Part shown: in pieces, positions 15,191 through 25,386 of the stretch
Layout of the letters: every line of letters starts with the position of its first letter
How positions within the stretch are numbered: the stretch's first letter is position 1
DNA from: Anaerolineales bacterium UBA2395
GTDB taxonomy: Bacteria > Chloroflexota > Anaerolineae > Anaerolineales > Villigracilaceae
DNA length: 64,000 nucleotides
Direction of reading: 5' to 3'
Assembly: GCA_002343775.1 (NCBI GenBank)
Contig: DDSH01000007.1
Coordinates: 26,322-90,321, forward strand
Notes under the pieces: generated by a model
Databases searched by the model: none
Seen by the model: only the letters and a program-made list of their open reading frames with translations
Told to the model about the DNA's origin: nothing
Position numbers and translations under genes: made by a program

Positions 15191-15817
15191 ATGTCCAACG
15201 TCTACGAATCCAAACACCCGCTCGTCGCCCATAAACTTTCCCGTCTTCGAGATGTAAAGACCGAACCCAAGAAATTCCGCGAATTGGTGCGCGAGATCGC
15301 CGCGCTGCTCGCCTACGAAGCCACCGCCGACCTGGCGACCACGCCGCGCGAGTTGGAAACTCCGCTCGCAAAGATGACCGGTCAGGAGTTACAGGAAAAG
15401 ATTGGTCTGGTGCCGATCTTGCGCGCCGGACTTGGTATGGTGGAAGGCGTATGGAGCCTGATGCCCAGCGCCGAAGTCTGGCATATCGGCTTGTATCGTG
15501 ACGAACACACGCTCAAACCCGTGGAATACTACAACAAACTGCCCACCGAGCCGCGCGTTTCGGTCTGCCTCATCCTCGACCCGATGCTCGCCACCGGCGG
15601 CTCCGCCACTGCCACTGCCGAGGTTTTGAAAAAATGGGGCGTGAAAAAGATCAAATTCGTCGGGCTGATCGCCGCGCCCGAAGGCATCAAAGCCATGCAA
15701 GACCAGCACCCCGATATCCCCATCCACATCGCCGCTATCGACGAGCGACTCAACGAACGCGCCTACATCCTGCCAGGTTTGGGAGACGCTGGAGACCGGC
15801 AATTCGGAACAGGATAG
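15191..15817 (+). CDS. upp: Uracil phosphoribosyltransferase
   Basis: The start at 15191 has GGAG five bases upstream, and TATAAT lies 27 bases before it. The 208-residue product carries the type I PRTase loop LDPMLATGGSA, the VPILRAGLGM segment and the uracil-binding AAIDERLNERAYILPGLGDAGDRQFGT tail, all diagnostic of Upp. It converts uracil and PRPP to UMP in pyrimidine salvage. Length is normal for the family. The next gene starts 23 bp later, so they are likely co-transcribed. Confidence 0.96.
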   Translation: MSNVYESKHPLVAHKLSRLRDVKTEPKKFRELVREIAALLAYEATADLATTPRELETPLAKMTGQELQEKIGLVPILRAGLGMVEGVWSLMPSAEVWHIGLYRDEHTLKPVEYYNKLPTEPRVSVCLILDPMLATGGSATATAEVLKKWGVKKIKFVGLIAAPEGIKAMQDQHPDIPIHIAAIDERLNERAYILPGLGDAGDRQFGTG

Positions 15818-15840
15818 GCAGTAAACAGCAAGGAGTTGGG

Positions 15841-16173
15841 ATGGCATACAACTTAAAACTCGCAGAACGCATCCGTGCGGTAGTTAAGGGATGGCCCATC
15901 ATCGAGAAGAAAATGTTTGGCGGCGTGGGCTACATGCTTCACGGCAACATGGCATGCGGAATCCTCGGCGACGACCTGATCGTGCGCGTCCATCTTGAAG
16001 ATTACGAAAAACTGCTCAAACGCACACACGTCAAGATCTTCACCATGAAAAATGGTCCCAGACCGATGAAGGGCTGGTTGATGGTTGAGCCTGAGGGGTA
16101 TAAGACCGGAAAACAACTCAGCAGTTGGGTAAAAATGGGTATGGATTTTGCCTCTGCCTTGCCGCCAAAATGA
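15841..16173 (+). CDS. TfoX N-terminal domain protein
   Basis: The 110-residue protein matches the TfoX/Sxy N-terminal domain: RIRAVVKGWPIIEKKMFGGVGYMLHGNMACGILGDDLIVRV with the MFGG..YM..G.MA core. It lacks the C-terminal TfoX domain of competence regulators, so it is the short stand-alone form whose job is unknown. AAGGAG lies 7 bases before the ATG. The end overlaps the alcohol dehydrogenase start (ATGA). Confidence 0.85.
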   Translation: MAYNLKLAERIRAVVKGWPIIEKKMFGGVGYMLHGNMACGILGDDLIVRVHLEDYEKLLKRTHVKIFTMKNGPRPMKGWLMVEPEGYKTGKQLSSWVKMGMDFASALPPK

Positions 16174-17171
16174 AGGCAATGTTGCTTGAGTCACTTGGGG
16201 AGGTACAAGCGCTTCACCCTCCCCTGAAGTTGACTCAACGCCCCAAGCCGACTCTCGCTGCGGGTGAGGTACTCATCAAGGTTTCCCGCTGCGGGGTCTG
16301 TCATACCGAATTGGACGAAATCGAAGGACGCACTCCCCCGCCGCTCCTGCCAGTGATCCTGGGACATCAGGTGGTGGGAAGCGTAGAATCCACAGGGCAA
16401 CGGGTCGGCGTGGCGTGGATCGCCTCTGCGTGCGGGGAATGTGACTTTTGCAAAAGCGGACGGGAGAATTTATGTCCGCAATTCCAAGCCACGGGACGCG
16501 ACATAGACGGCGGATATGCGGAGTACATGAAGATCCGCGCGGACTTCGTCCATCCGATCCCCGATTCGCTTTCGGATTCAGAGGCGGCGCCATTGTTGTG
16601 CGCAGGGGCAATTGGGTACAGGTCGCTTCGATTGAGCAATCTGCAAAACGGACAGTCGCTTGGACTGATGGGATTCGGCGGATCGAATCATCTCGTGTTG
16701 AAACTGGCAAAGCATAAATTCCCCAATTCTCAAATTTTCGTTTTCAGCCGAAATCCAGCCGAGCGAGAATTCGCCCTTTCTTTGGGCGCGGCATGGGCAG
16801 GCGGAATAGAGGAGAGTCCGCCGTCGGCGTTGGATTCGGTCGTAGATACCACCCCGGTTTGGCGTCCGGAGGTTGAGGCGTTGAACATCCTCAAACCGGG
16901 CGGGCGACTGGTCATCAATGCCATCCGTAAAGAAGAAAAGGATAAGGACGTCCTCCTTCAATTGAATTACCCCGCGCATTTGTGGATGGAAAAAGAAATC
17001 AAAAGCGTGGCAAACGTCACACGGGCAGACGTGCGCGAATTTTTAGCGATTGCGGATGAAGCGGAGATCAAACCAGAGTTTCAGGAATATGAATTAAAGG
17101 ATGCCAACCGCGCCTTGCTCGAAATGAAACAGGGTAAAATTCGCGGTGCCAAAGTGCTGCGCATCGAATAA
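16170..17171 (+). CDS. Zinc-dependent alcohol dehydrogenase (MDR family)
   Basis: The start at 16170 gives an ATGA overlap with the TfoX-like gene and the expected KAMLLESLG N-terminus. The 333 residues contain the catalytic zinc site (SRCGVCHTELDEIEG, GHQVVG), the four-cysteine structural zinc lobe (CGECDFCKSGRENLC) and a nucleotide fold with GFGGSNHLVLKLA. It looks like the AdhP/'zinc-binding alcohol dehydrogenase' branch that oxidises simple alcohols or reduces aldehydes with NAD(P). The Rossmann glycine pattern (GLMGFGGSN) is slightly atypical. Confidence 0.9.
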   Translation: MKAMLLESLGEVQALHPPLKLTQRPKPTLAAGEVLIKVSRCGVCHTELDEIEGRTPPPLLPVILGHQVVGSVESTGQRVGVAWIASACGECDFCKSGRENLCPQFQATGRDIDGGYAEYMKIRADFVHPIPDSLSDSEAAPLLCAGAIGYRSLRLSNLQNGQSLGLMGFGGSNHLVLKLAKHKFPNSQIFVFSRNPAEREFALSLGAAWAGGIEESPPSALDSVVDTTPVWRPEVEALNILKPGGRLVINAIRKEEKDKDVLLQLNYPAHLWMEKEIKSVANVTRADVREFLAIADEAEIKPEFQEYELKDANRALLEMKQGKIRGAKVLRIE

Positions 17172-17253
17172 AAATTTTAGAAACAATTTTCACGGTATAC
17201 ATTAATCAGAGCGTTCGAGCATCACTGCAACTTCATCACCCTCTGGAGGACTC

Positions 17254-17511
17254 ATGGCTGAAGCCAAAATTACCGTGTACGGCGCCGACTGGTGCCCGGA
17301 CTGCCGCCGTTCGAAGAAGTTCTTGCTGGACAATGCGATCCCATTTACATGGTTGGACACCGATGCGGATAAGGACGCGGAGGAATTTGTCAAGCAAAAG
17401 AATAATGGAAAGCGCATCATCCCGACCATTATGTTTGAGGACGGTTCGTTCCTGGTCGAACCCAGCAACGCTGCGCTTGCCGAAAAGCTTGGTCTGCAAA
17501 TTCAGGCGTGA
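17254..17511 (+). CDS. Glutaredoxin family protein
   Basis: An 85-residue glutaredoxin/NrdH-type thioredoxin fold: ITVYGADWCPDCRRSKKFL has the WCPDC redox pair, and RIIPTIMFEDGS carries the cis-proline loop. The Asp in CPDC recalls mycoredoxin-like proteins rather than classical CPYC glutaredoxin. A strong GGAGG site precedes the ATG, and a terminator follows at 17524-17555, so it is monocistronic or ends the upp operon. Confidence 0.9.
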   Translation: MAEAKITVYGADWCPDCRRSKKFLLDNAIPFTWLDTDADKDAEEFVKQKNNGKRIIPTIMFEDGSFLVEPSNAALAEKLGLQIQA

Positions 17512-17523
17512 TGTTTTTCAATT

Positions 17524-17555
17524 CACCCGTAGTTTTCCACTACGGGTGTTTGTTT
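17524..17555 (+). terminator. Terminator after the glutaredoxin gene
   Basis: Perfect 9-bp stem CACCCGTAG / CTACGGGTG with a 7-base loop, followed by TTTGTTT. Confidence 0.85.
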
Positions 17556-17654
17556 GAAATGAGACCAGTCCAGGCGCTGGTTTTCTGGAATTCAAAATAA
17601 GAGGGTGTACAATTCGAACGCAATGGTTTGACCATTTCACAAAGAGGAGTGGGC

Positions 17655-19235
17655 ATGGCGGCGGAGAAGTATATTCTTGCGATCGACCTGGGGACATCTG
17701 GGCCAAAGGTAGCCTTGTTTTCGTTGCAGGGGGAAATGATCGGCAGTGACTTTCAAGAGAATCGCGTGTTGCTGTTGCCGAATGGCGGCGCGGAGCAATC
17801 TCCAGCCGAATGGTGGGGTGCGATCAACACGGTGATCAAACGTCTGCTTGGAAAAAGGCTTGTTCCAAACGAAGATATTCATGCCATTGCCATTACCGGT
17901 CAATGGTCTGGGACAGTGGCTGTGGACCGGGCTGGAAACGCACTGGGAAATGCGGTCATTTGGATGGACTCGCGCGGCGAGCCGTATATCAAAAAAATCG
18001 GCGAGGGGCTGATAAAAATCGCAGATTATGGAATCAGCAAACTTTTCAGGTGGGTCAATCTCACTGGCGGACTGCCCGGCAGTTCGGGCAAAGACCCCAT
18101 CGCACATATTTTGTACCTCAAGCATGTCCACCCTGAAATATACAACCAGACCTATAAGTTCCTTGAACCGATTGATTATATCGGTCTATTGTTGACCGGG
18201 AGGTTCGCCGCTTCGGTCAACTCGATTATCCTGCATTGGGTGACGGACAACCGCAACATCTTGAACATCAAATACGATGAAGGTCTGATCCGTCTCTCCG
18301 GTATCGACCGCGAAAAACTGCCCGACCTGTACCCTCCCAACGCCTCGCTGGGTGCGCTGCTGCCGAACATCCGCAAAGAGTGGGGCTTGCCCGATGATGT
18401 GCAGGTCATCATGGGGTCGCCGGACGTCCACTCGGCGGCGGTCGGTTCGGGCGCGGTGGCAGATTTCGAAACGCATCTTTACATCGGCACATCTGGATGG
18501 ACGACTTGTCATGTACCGTTCAAGAAAACGGATGTATTCCACAACCTTGCCTCACTCCCATCTTCGATCCCCGGCAGGTATTTGCTAACGAACGAACAGG
18601 ATTGCGCCGGTGTAAACCTGCAATACCTGCGCGACAATATATTTTTCCACAAAGATGAGTTAACGTCGGAGAAACCCGGCAATGCCTACAAACTCTTCGA
18701 TCAGATCGCAGAACGCACTCCGGCGGGCAGTGAAGGCTTGATCTACACCCCGTGGCTGTATGGCGAGCGAACGCCCGTCGAAGACCGCTTTGTGCGTGGC
18801 GGCTTCTTCAATATGTCATTACATACCAACCGCAACCACATGGTAAGGGCGACCTTGGAAGGCGTGGCGTTCAATGCCCGCTGGTTGTTGAAATATGTCG
18901 AGCAATTCAATGGCAAACCCACCGAAGCCATAAACATGGTCGGCGGGGGCGCAAAGTCGGATATCTGGTGTCAAATCCATGCCGATGTGTTGAATCGCCC
19001 CATTCGACAGATGAAAGACCCGATCGAGGTCAATGTGCGCGGCGCGGCAATGCTGGCGGCGGCTTCGCTGGGATACATCCGCTATGACGATATCGCATCA
19101 CGCGCGCCAGTGGCGAAGACCTACACCCCGAACCCCGATCACCGAAAAATTTACGATGAATTGTTCCGCGAGTTTCTGGGCATTTATGAGAATAATAAGA
19201 AGATGTATGCGCGGTTGAATAAGGCTGAAGTTTAG
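17655..19235 (+). CDS. FGGY-family carbohydrate kinase (xylulokinase-like)
   Basis: The ATG at 17655 follows GAGGAGT; an earlier TTG in frame has no ribosome site. The 526-residue kinase has the N-terminal LAIDLGTSGPKVALF phosphate motif, GQWSGTVAVD, WMDSRG, and the C-terminal AINMVGGGAKSDIWCQIHADVLNRPI adenosine motif of FGGY kinases. Xylulokinase is the nearest named relative, but several substrates (xylulose, ribulose, erythritol) share these motifs. It is followed by a hairpin repeat and a sphingosine-phosphate-lyase-like gene on the same strand. Confidence 0.87.
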   Translation: MAAEKYILAIDLGTSGPKVALFSLQGEMIGSDFQENRVLLLPNGGAEQSPAEWWGAINTVIKRLLGKRLVPNEDIHAIAITGQWSGTVAVDRAGNALGNAVIWMDSRGEPYIKKIGEGLIKIADYGISKLFRWVNLTGGLPGSSGKDPIAHILYLKHVHPEIYNQTYKFLEPIDYIGLLLTGRFAASVNSIILHWVTDNRNILNIKYDEGLIRLSGIDREKLPDLYPPNASLGALLPNIRKEWGLPDDVQVIMGSPDVHSAAVGSGAVADFETHLYIGTSGWTTCHVPFKKTDVFHNLASLPSSIPGRYLLTNEQDCAGVNLQYLRDNIFFHKDELTSEKPGNAYKLFDQIAERTPAGSEGLIYTPWLYGERTPVEDRFVRGGFFNMSLHTNRNHMVRATLEGVAFNARWLLKYVEQFNGKPTEAINMVGGGAKSDIWCQIHADVLNRPIRQMKDPIEVNVRGAAMLAAASLGYIRYDDIASRAPVAKTYTPNPDHRKIYDELFREFLGIYENNKKMYARLNKAEV

Positions 19236-19262
19236 GGAAATATTTGATAAGACTGGCTTTGT

Positions 19263-19318
19263 AAACACAAAGACACCAAGACCCAAAGGCTCGAAGATGA
19301 AATCTTTGAGGGCTTTGT
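19263..19318. repeat. Intergenic hairpin repeat, CACAAAGACACCAAGAC type
   Basis: CACAAAGACACCAAGACCCAAAGG on the left and CTTTGAGGGCTTTGTG on the right can fold into an imperfect hairpin. The wording is shared with the repeat at 20907-20967. Located between the FGGY kinase and the PLP lyase genes; the rest of 19236-19399 is AT-rich and holds no gene. Confidence 0.6.
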
Positions 19319-19399
19319 GCCTATGAGAATTTTTGGTTAGTTTTCAGACGTTCCATAAAAAATCCGTTATTAAAGAACAAACGCCAAACAAGGATACGC

Positions 19400-20902
<1,503 letters not shown>

Positions 20903-20906
20903 GAAA

Positions 20907-20967
20907 ACCACGAAGCCACAAAGACTCAAAGCCGCCAAGTTTTTTGTCATTGAGTCTTTGTGGTGAA
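20907..20967. repeat. Intergenic hairpin repeat, CCACAAAGACTCAA stem
   Basis: A perfect 14-bp stem CCACAAAGACTCAA / TTGAGTCTTTGTGG with a 20-base loop just after the lyase gene, related in sequence to 19263-19318. Confidence 0.8.
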
Positions 20968-20974
20968 AAACTTA

Positions 20975-21116
20975 AGAGAGTGTCTGAAAACTTAAATATT
21001 CACCACAGATAAACACGGATGAACGCTGATTTTGGGATGGATTTTCGACAAAAAGAACATTTCATCCTTTTTATCTGTGTTCCTCTGTGGTTAAAATACT
21101 TTTCAGACATTTTCTA
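20975..21116. repeat. MITE-like imperfect palindrome with TGTCTGAAAA ends
   Basis: Outer arms TGTCTGAAAA (20981-20990) and TTTTCAGACA (21100-21109) are perfect inverted repeats. Inside them ACCACAGATAAACACGGATGAA mirrors TTCATCC...ATCTGTGTTCCTCTGTGG. The whole ~140-bp unit can form one long hairpin. It fills the gap before the amidase gene and carries no gene; a longer in-frame start for the amidase inside it is not credible. Confidence 0.75.
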
Positions 21117-21137
21117 GGAAAAGAAACGAGGCATAAC

Positions 21138-22817
21138 ATGGACAACCAATACGATTTGAAATCCGTCAAACTCCCTTATCTTTCAGGCGGGTTGTTAAAA
21201 CTATTTGCATCCCTGATCGAAGGTCCCTTGAAGGGATTGCTCACACCAAGTCTCTTTGAAAGTGCAGGGCTCAACTGGCTGCGCACGCAACACTTTGACG
21301 AAAATCCAACGTTCCATCCCGTCCATCACACTGGAGAGTTGCAGACCGAAGCGGCATCTGTCTCTGAAAAAGAATTCCCGCAGAAGGCATCTGCGCTAAG
21401 GGGGTTTCAATTCGCAGGCATCCACGACTACGCCCAATCCTACCGCAACGGCACAACCACACCCGAAGAGGTCGCGCAAAAAGTATTGGACGCCATCGCC
21501 GCCAGCGACAAACACGACCCCGCATTACGAGCCTTCATCGCCGTGAACCGCGAAGACGTGCTGAAGCAGGCAAGAGAATCCACAGCACGCTTCAAAGCCG
21601 GGAAACCCTTGAGCGTTTTCGATGGCGTGCCGATTGCGGTAAAAGATGAAATGGATATGACACCGTATCCCACCACCGTGGGAACATCCTTCCTTGGCAA
21701 ATCACCGGCGACGGAAGATGCCACCGTAGTGGCAAGGCTGCGCAGCGCGGGCGCATTGCTGGTCGGCAAGACCAACATGCACGAGATCGGCATCAACGTG
21801 ACCGGACTCAACCCGCATCACGGCACGACGCGCAACCCATACAACACAGCACACTTCACCGGCGCAAGTTCCAGCGGCTCGGCAACTGCCGTGGCAGCGG
21901 GACTCGTCCCTGCCGCCATCGGCGCAGATGGCGGCGGCTCGATCCGCATCCCTTCTTCATTTTGCGGATTGGTTGGCTTGAAAGCCACCTTTGGGCGTGT
22001 CAGTGAATTTGGTGCGTTCCCACTGGATTGGAGCGTTGCTCACATTGGACCCATTGCCGCCTCAGCCACCGATGCAGCGCTCACCTACGCCCTCATTGCC
22101 GGACCCGACCCGAAAGATGAGATATCACTTCACCAACCGTTGCCTTCCCTTGCCAGTTGGGATGACCTGAATCTCAAAGGCTTGAAGATCGGCGTGTATT
22201 GGCAGTGGTTCCGCCATGCAGATGCAGACACTGTCGCTGCCTGCGAAGCCATGCTGAAAGAATACGAAAATATGGGCTGTGAGATCGTGGAGATCGTCAT
22301 CCCAAACCTCGAAGCGAACCGCGTGGCTCATAGCATCACCATCCTCAGCGAGATGGCGCAGGGCATGGACGCCACCTATGCCGAGCATCATCAAGAACAC
22401 GCCTTGGATGTACGCATCAACCTTGCATTGGCGCGTCAATTCTCCTCTACAGATTACATCGCGGCACAACGCATCCGCACGCGTATCATCAACCACTTCA
22501 ATGCCGCCTTCCAAAAAGCGGATGTGATCCTCACCCCTACCACGGGCGTCTCTGCGCCGGAGATCAAGAAAGGCGCGCTACCCGATGGCGAGTCAGATCT
22601 GAGCACCACCGTTGAGATCATGCGCTTCGTCACCGCCGGGAATTTGACTGGGTTTCCAGCCATCTCATTCCCTGTTGGCTATGCGCACAAAAACCTACCT
22701 ATTGGTTTGCAGGTCATCGGCAAGGCGTGGGATGAGAAAACTCTTCTGCGCATGGCTCTTGCGGCTGAACAGGTCATCGAACGCAAAGCGCCGCAGGTAC
22801 ATTACAAGATTCTATAA
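21138..22817 (+). CDS. Amidase signature family hydrolase
   Basis: The ATG at 21138 is used because earlier in-frame starts lie inside the palindromic repeat. The 559-residue protein has the amidase-signature triad: Lys169 in VPIAVKDEMD, the cis-serine in GASSSGSATA (~245) and the nucleophile Ser268 in GADGGGSIRIP. The extended N-terminus (~90 residues before the fold) and lone occurrence, without GatB/GatC, argue for a stand-alone amidase such as a fatty-acid-amide-hydrolase-like or aryl-acylamidase enzyme rather than GatA. It follows the sphingosine-phosphate-lyase-like gene. Confidence 0.88.
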   Translation: MDNQYDLKSVKLPYLSGGLLKLFASLIEGPLKGLLTPSLFESAGLNWLRTQHFDENPTFHPVHHTGELQTEAASVSEKEFPQKASALRGFQFAGIHDYAQSYRNGTTTPEEVAQKVLDAIAASDKHDPALRAFIAVNREDVLKQARESTARFKAGKPLSVFDGVPIAVKDEMDMTPYPTTVGTSFLGKSPATEDATVVARLRSAGALLVGKTNMHEIGINVTGLNPHHGTTRNPYNTAHFTGASSSGSATAVAAGLVPAAIGADGGGSIRIPSSFCGLVGLKATFGRVSEFGAFPLDWSVAHIGPIAASATDAALTYALIAGPDPKDEISLHQPLPSLASWDDLNLKGLKIGVYWQWFRHADADTVAACEAMLKEYENMGCEIVEIVIPNLEANRVAHSITILSEMAQGMDATYAEHHQEHALDVRINLALARQFSSTDYIAAQRIRTRIINHFNAAFQKADVILTPTTGVSAPEIKKGALPDGESDLSTTVEIMRFVTAGNLTGFPAISFPVGYAHKNLPIGLQVIGKAWDEKTLLRMALAAEQVIERKAPQVHYKIL

Positions 22818-22907
22818 AACAATACTTTCGGCATAGGTGAGATTTTCAGTCCCCACGAGGATAAAATTCCAACCTTACTATAACTCTGGCGCACCCCAAA
22901 CAAAACC

Positions 22908-22935
22908 TTTACCAGTAGAACAAATAGGCTAAAAT
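22908..22935 (+). promoter_or_regulatory. Probable promoter of the DUF1801 gene
   Basis: TTTACC (22908-22913), 16 bases, TAAAAT (22930-22935), 38 bases before the ATG. The preceding 22818-22907 stretch holds no gene. Confidence 0.55.
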
Positions 22936-22972
22936 AAGTCTAATTTACCCGAAACCAAAAGGAGAGATTGCA

Positions 22973-23401
22973 ATGCCCAAAAAACCCGAACCTAAAACCC
23001 AAAAGACCAACGCCAGTGTAGAGGCATTTCTTAACGCCATCCCCAATGAGCAAACTCGCGCCGACTGTTTCGAGATCGCAAAAATGATGAAGCAATCTAC
23101 CAAAGCCGAACCCGCCATGTGGGGCACCAGTATTGTAGGCTTTGGCGAGTATATGATGACCTACGCCAACGGCAGTCAGCTTCCCTGGCCCATAGTGGGT
23201 TTCTCACCACGCAAACAAAACCTCACTTTGTATATCATGGCAGGCTTCGACCGTTACGATGAACTGCTCAAGAAACTGGGAAAGTTTTCCACTGGAAAAT
23301 CGTGCCTGTACATCAAAAAACTGGCTGATGTGGACAAGAAAGTGCTTAAGGAACTCGTCAACGAATCGGTCACAGTCATGAAGCAATCAAATAAAAAGTG
23401 A
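22973..23401 (+). CDS. DUF1801 (YdhG/YdeI-like) protein
   Basis: The 142-residue protein matches DUF1801: an N-terminal VEAFLNAIPNEQTRADCFEIAKMM helix pair, the PAMWGTSIVGFGEY core and the GFSPRKQNLTLYIM strand, ending in a helical KKVLKELVNESV segment. The family has a compact alpha/beta fold, and no biochemical role is established that I can name. AAGGAGA lies 8 bases before the ATG. The next gene follows after 11 bp. Confidence 0.85.
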   Translation: MPKKPEPKTQKTNASVEAFLNAIPNEQTRADCFEIAKMMKQSTKAEPAMWGTSIVGFGEYMMTYANGSQLPWPIVGFSPRKQNLTLYIMAGFDRYDELLKKLGKFSTGKSCLYIKKLADVDKKVLKELVNESVTVMKQSNKK

Positions 23402-23412
23402 ACCTATAACAA

Positions 23413-24261
23413 ATGAACTCTTCCGACCTGTGGAACTTCTTTGTTATCGCCGCTCTTGGGTTCTCCTTTTGCATCGTCCCCCTACTGGTGATCGGAACTG
23501 CACTATTCACTCTAAATTCAAATACTACTTTGCGAAAGACCCACCAACAACTCGCACAGGCTCTCGGCTATCGAGCCTTGAACCAGGCGAAGAACATCCC
23601 AAGTACATGGTATGGCGGGATGTATCAGGGGCGGCGCGTTGCTTTTACTACCTTCGCATCCACCTATCGCACCTACGGCGGAGACGGCGGCTCGCGGATC
23701 GGCGTGACCGTGAAGGTGCGAATCGTCATGGAAGTAAACCCTAGTGAAACGAACGGCTTGAACGTCCAGTGCAAGGACAGCACCAGAATCCCGCAAACAT
23801 TCGAGGCAGCCTTCCAAGCCGGCAGCGACACTCCCATCAGCCCCGCAACCCGGGACGCCATGCTGGCGTTCGCCTACCTCGGCTACCCGACCGGATTCAA
23901 GAAAGACATGAGCCTGCGTTTCTCGCGAGGCGTGCGAAACCTGATCCTGGTCGAACAAAGCAGAATTACCGACAGTACTTTGCGCGAAGAAATTCTCCCG
24001 GACGCAAAAGCATTCCTCATCCATGAGCACCCTGCGGCAGGTCTATCCACAGATAGATTCAAGGCTCTTCTCACAGAATTGGATGCCGTGGCGCAAGCCA
24101 TCGGCACAGACCAAGTCCCCGCCTTGTTGGCAGGAAAAACCATCCCTCCCAGGGAAGGAAGCGGAAGGTACGTTCCGTGGATCTTTTTTGGGATCCTTTT
24201 CGGGGTTCTCCCCATCTTTCTATGTCTATGTGTTGTTCTATACACAATGCTTGCTTCCTGA
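23413..24261 (+). CDS. Membrane protein of unknown function, two TM segments
   Basis: The 282-residue protein has a hydrophobic segment at residues ~9-33 (FVIAALGFSFCIVPLLVIG) and another near the C-terminus (~253-278, IFFGILFGVLPIFLCLCVVL). Between them is a ~220-residue soluble domain with YGGMYQGRRVAFTTFAS and regularly spaced beta-rich segments. I recognise no family. It is probably co-transcribed with the DUF1801 gene 11 bp upstream. Confidence 0.65.
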   Translation: MNSSDLWNFFVIAALGFSFCIVPLLVIGTALFTLNSNTTLRKTHQQLAQALGYRALNQAKNIPSTWYGGMYQGRRVAFTTFASTYRTYGGDGGSRIGVTVKVRIVMEVNPSETNGLNVQCKDSTRIPQTFEAAFQAGSDTPISPATRDAMLAFAYLGYPTGFKKDMSLRFSRGVRNLILVEQSRITDSTLREEILPDAKAFLIHEHPAAGLSTDRFKALLTELDAVAQAIGTDQVPALLAGKTIPPREGSGRYVPWIFFGILFGVLPIFLCLCVVLYTMLAS

Positions 24262-24396
24262 CAATTGTTAAATTAGAATCATCAAAGAAACAATGCTCCT
24301 TCGCCCCGCACCTTCAATGCACTGAAGGTTCCAGAAATGCGCAACCTCCCTCTTGATCAATCGTATAACTTCATATCTTCTCATTCAGGAGTTCCC
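24262..24396. other. Gap before the ABC exporter operon
   Basis: Contains a short hairpin (ACCTTCA-ATGCAC-TGAAGGT, about 24310-24329) without a T-run. The exporter promoter should lie here; I cannot fix the hexamers. No ORF of interest. Confidence 0.4.
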
Positions 24397-25341
24397 ATGC
24401 CCAACATCCTTGAAGTACAAAATCTTGTCAAAAAATACGGGGACTTTGCCGCCGTCAAAGGGATTTCCTTCAACATCAAAGAGGGTGAAATTTTCAGCCT
24501 GCTTGGTCCCAATGGAGCCGGAAAGACCACCACCATTTCCATGCTTTCCACCCTGTATGCACCCACCTCCGGCGATGCAACCATCGCCGGACATTCTGTC
24601 AGCAGGGAGCCAATGGCGGTGCGCAATGCCATCGGCGTCGTGCCGCAAGACTTGGCGCTGTACGAAGACTTGACCGCGAAAGAAAATCTGCTCTTTTGGG
24701 GTCAGATGTACGGCTTGAGCGGCAAATCACTCACCACCCGCGTGGACGAAGTGCTGGAGCAGATTGATCTGACAGACAAGGCAAAGGATCGCGTCAAAAC
24801 CTATTCCGGCGGGATGAAGCGCCGCGTCAACATTGGAGTGGGGCTTTTACACAAACCAAAACTTCTCTTCATGGATGAGCCAACCGTCGGCATCGACCCG
24901 CAATCCCGCCGCGCCATATTGGACACGGTCAAAGACCTCAATCAAAAAGGCATGACCGTTCTATACACCACTCATTACATGGAAGAAGCCGAGGAACTGT
25001 CCGACCGGGTGGGCATCATCGACCACGGTGAGTTGATCGCCATTGGCACGCAAAAAGAACTCACCCAGCAGGTCGGCGAGACGGAAACCCTGTTGCTGCA
25101 CATCAGCGAGAATGACGACCCCGAAGCGTTGGCGGCTGCCTTCAAGGGCATCAAGGATGTGCAGGAAGCCAGTGTGATAAACCATCAGGTTTCGGTCATT
25201 GCCCAATCTGCAAAGGATGTACTTGCCCCGGTCATTGGTAAAGCCAACGAACGCGGCATCAAGATCCACTCAATCGACATCCGAGAACCAAACCTCGAAG
25301 CGGTGTTCCTGCACCTGACGGGAAGGGCATTGAGAGACTAG
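24397..25341 (+). CDS. ABC-2 exporter ATP-binding protein
   Basis: The start at 24397 has CAGGAG at good spacing. The 314 residues form one ABC domain: Walker A GPNGAGKTTT, Q-loop VVPQD, signature YSGGMKRR, Walker B LLFMDEP and H-loop TTHYMEEAE, followed by a ~90-residue C-terminal extension ending in LEAVFLHLTGRALRD, typical of the DrrA/NatA drug-exporter subfamily. It should power the two permeases encoded next; substrates of this subfamily are drugs, lipids or ions, unspecified here. Confidence 0.94.
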   Translation: MPNILEVQNLVKKYGDFAAVKGISFNIKEGEIFSLLGPNGAGKTTTISMLSTLYAPTSGDATIAGHSVSREPMAVRNAIGVVPQDLALYEDLTAKENLLFWGQMYGLSGKSLTTRVDEVLEQIDLTDKAKDRVKTYSGGMKRRVNIGVGLLHKPKLLFMDEPTVGIDPQSRRAILDTVKDLNQKGMTVLYTTHYMEEAEELSDRVGIIDHGELIAIGTQKELTQQVGETETLLLHISENDDPEALAAAFKGIKDVQEASVINHQVSVIAQSAKDVLAPVIGKANERGIKIHSIDIREPNLEAVFLHLTGRALRD

Positions 25342-25386
25342 AAAGGGGCATTGCAGCCCTTTCCACGTTCATCAAAAGAGCACACC

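Noticed and set aside
14358..15371. A longer TetR protein starting at 15371
   Set aside because: The extra 107 residues cross the upp promoter and part of upp in antisense; the ATG at 15050 has a proper ribosome site.
21138..22817. gatA (aspartyl/glutamyl-tRNA amidotransferase subunit A)
   Set aside because: No gatB or gatC nearby, a ~90-residue N-terminal extension and placement next to a lipid-type lyase favour a stand-alone amidase.
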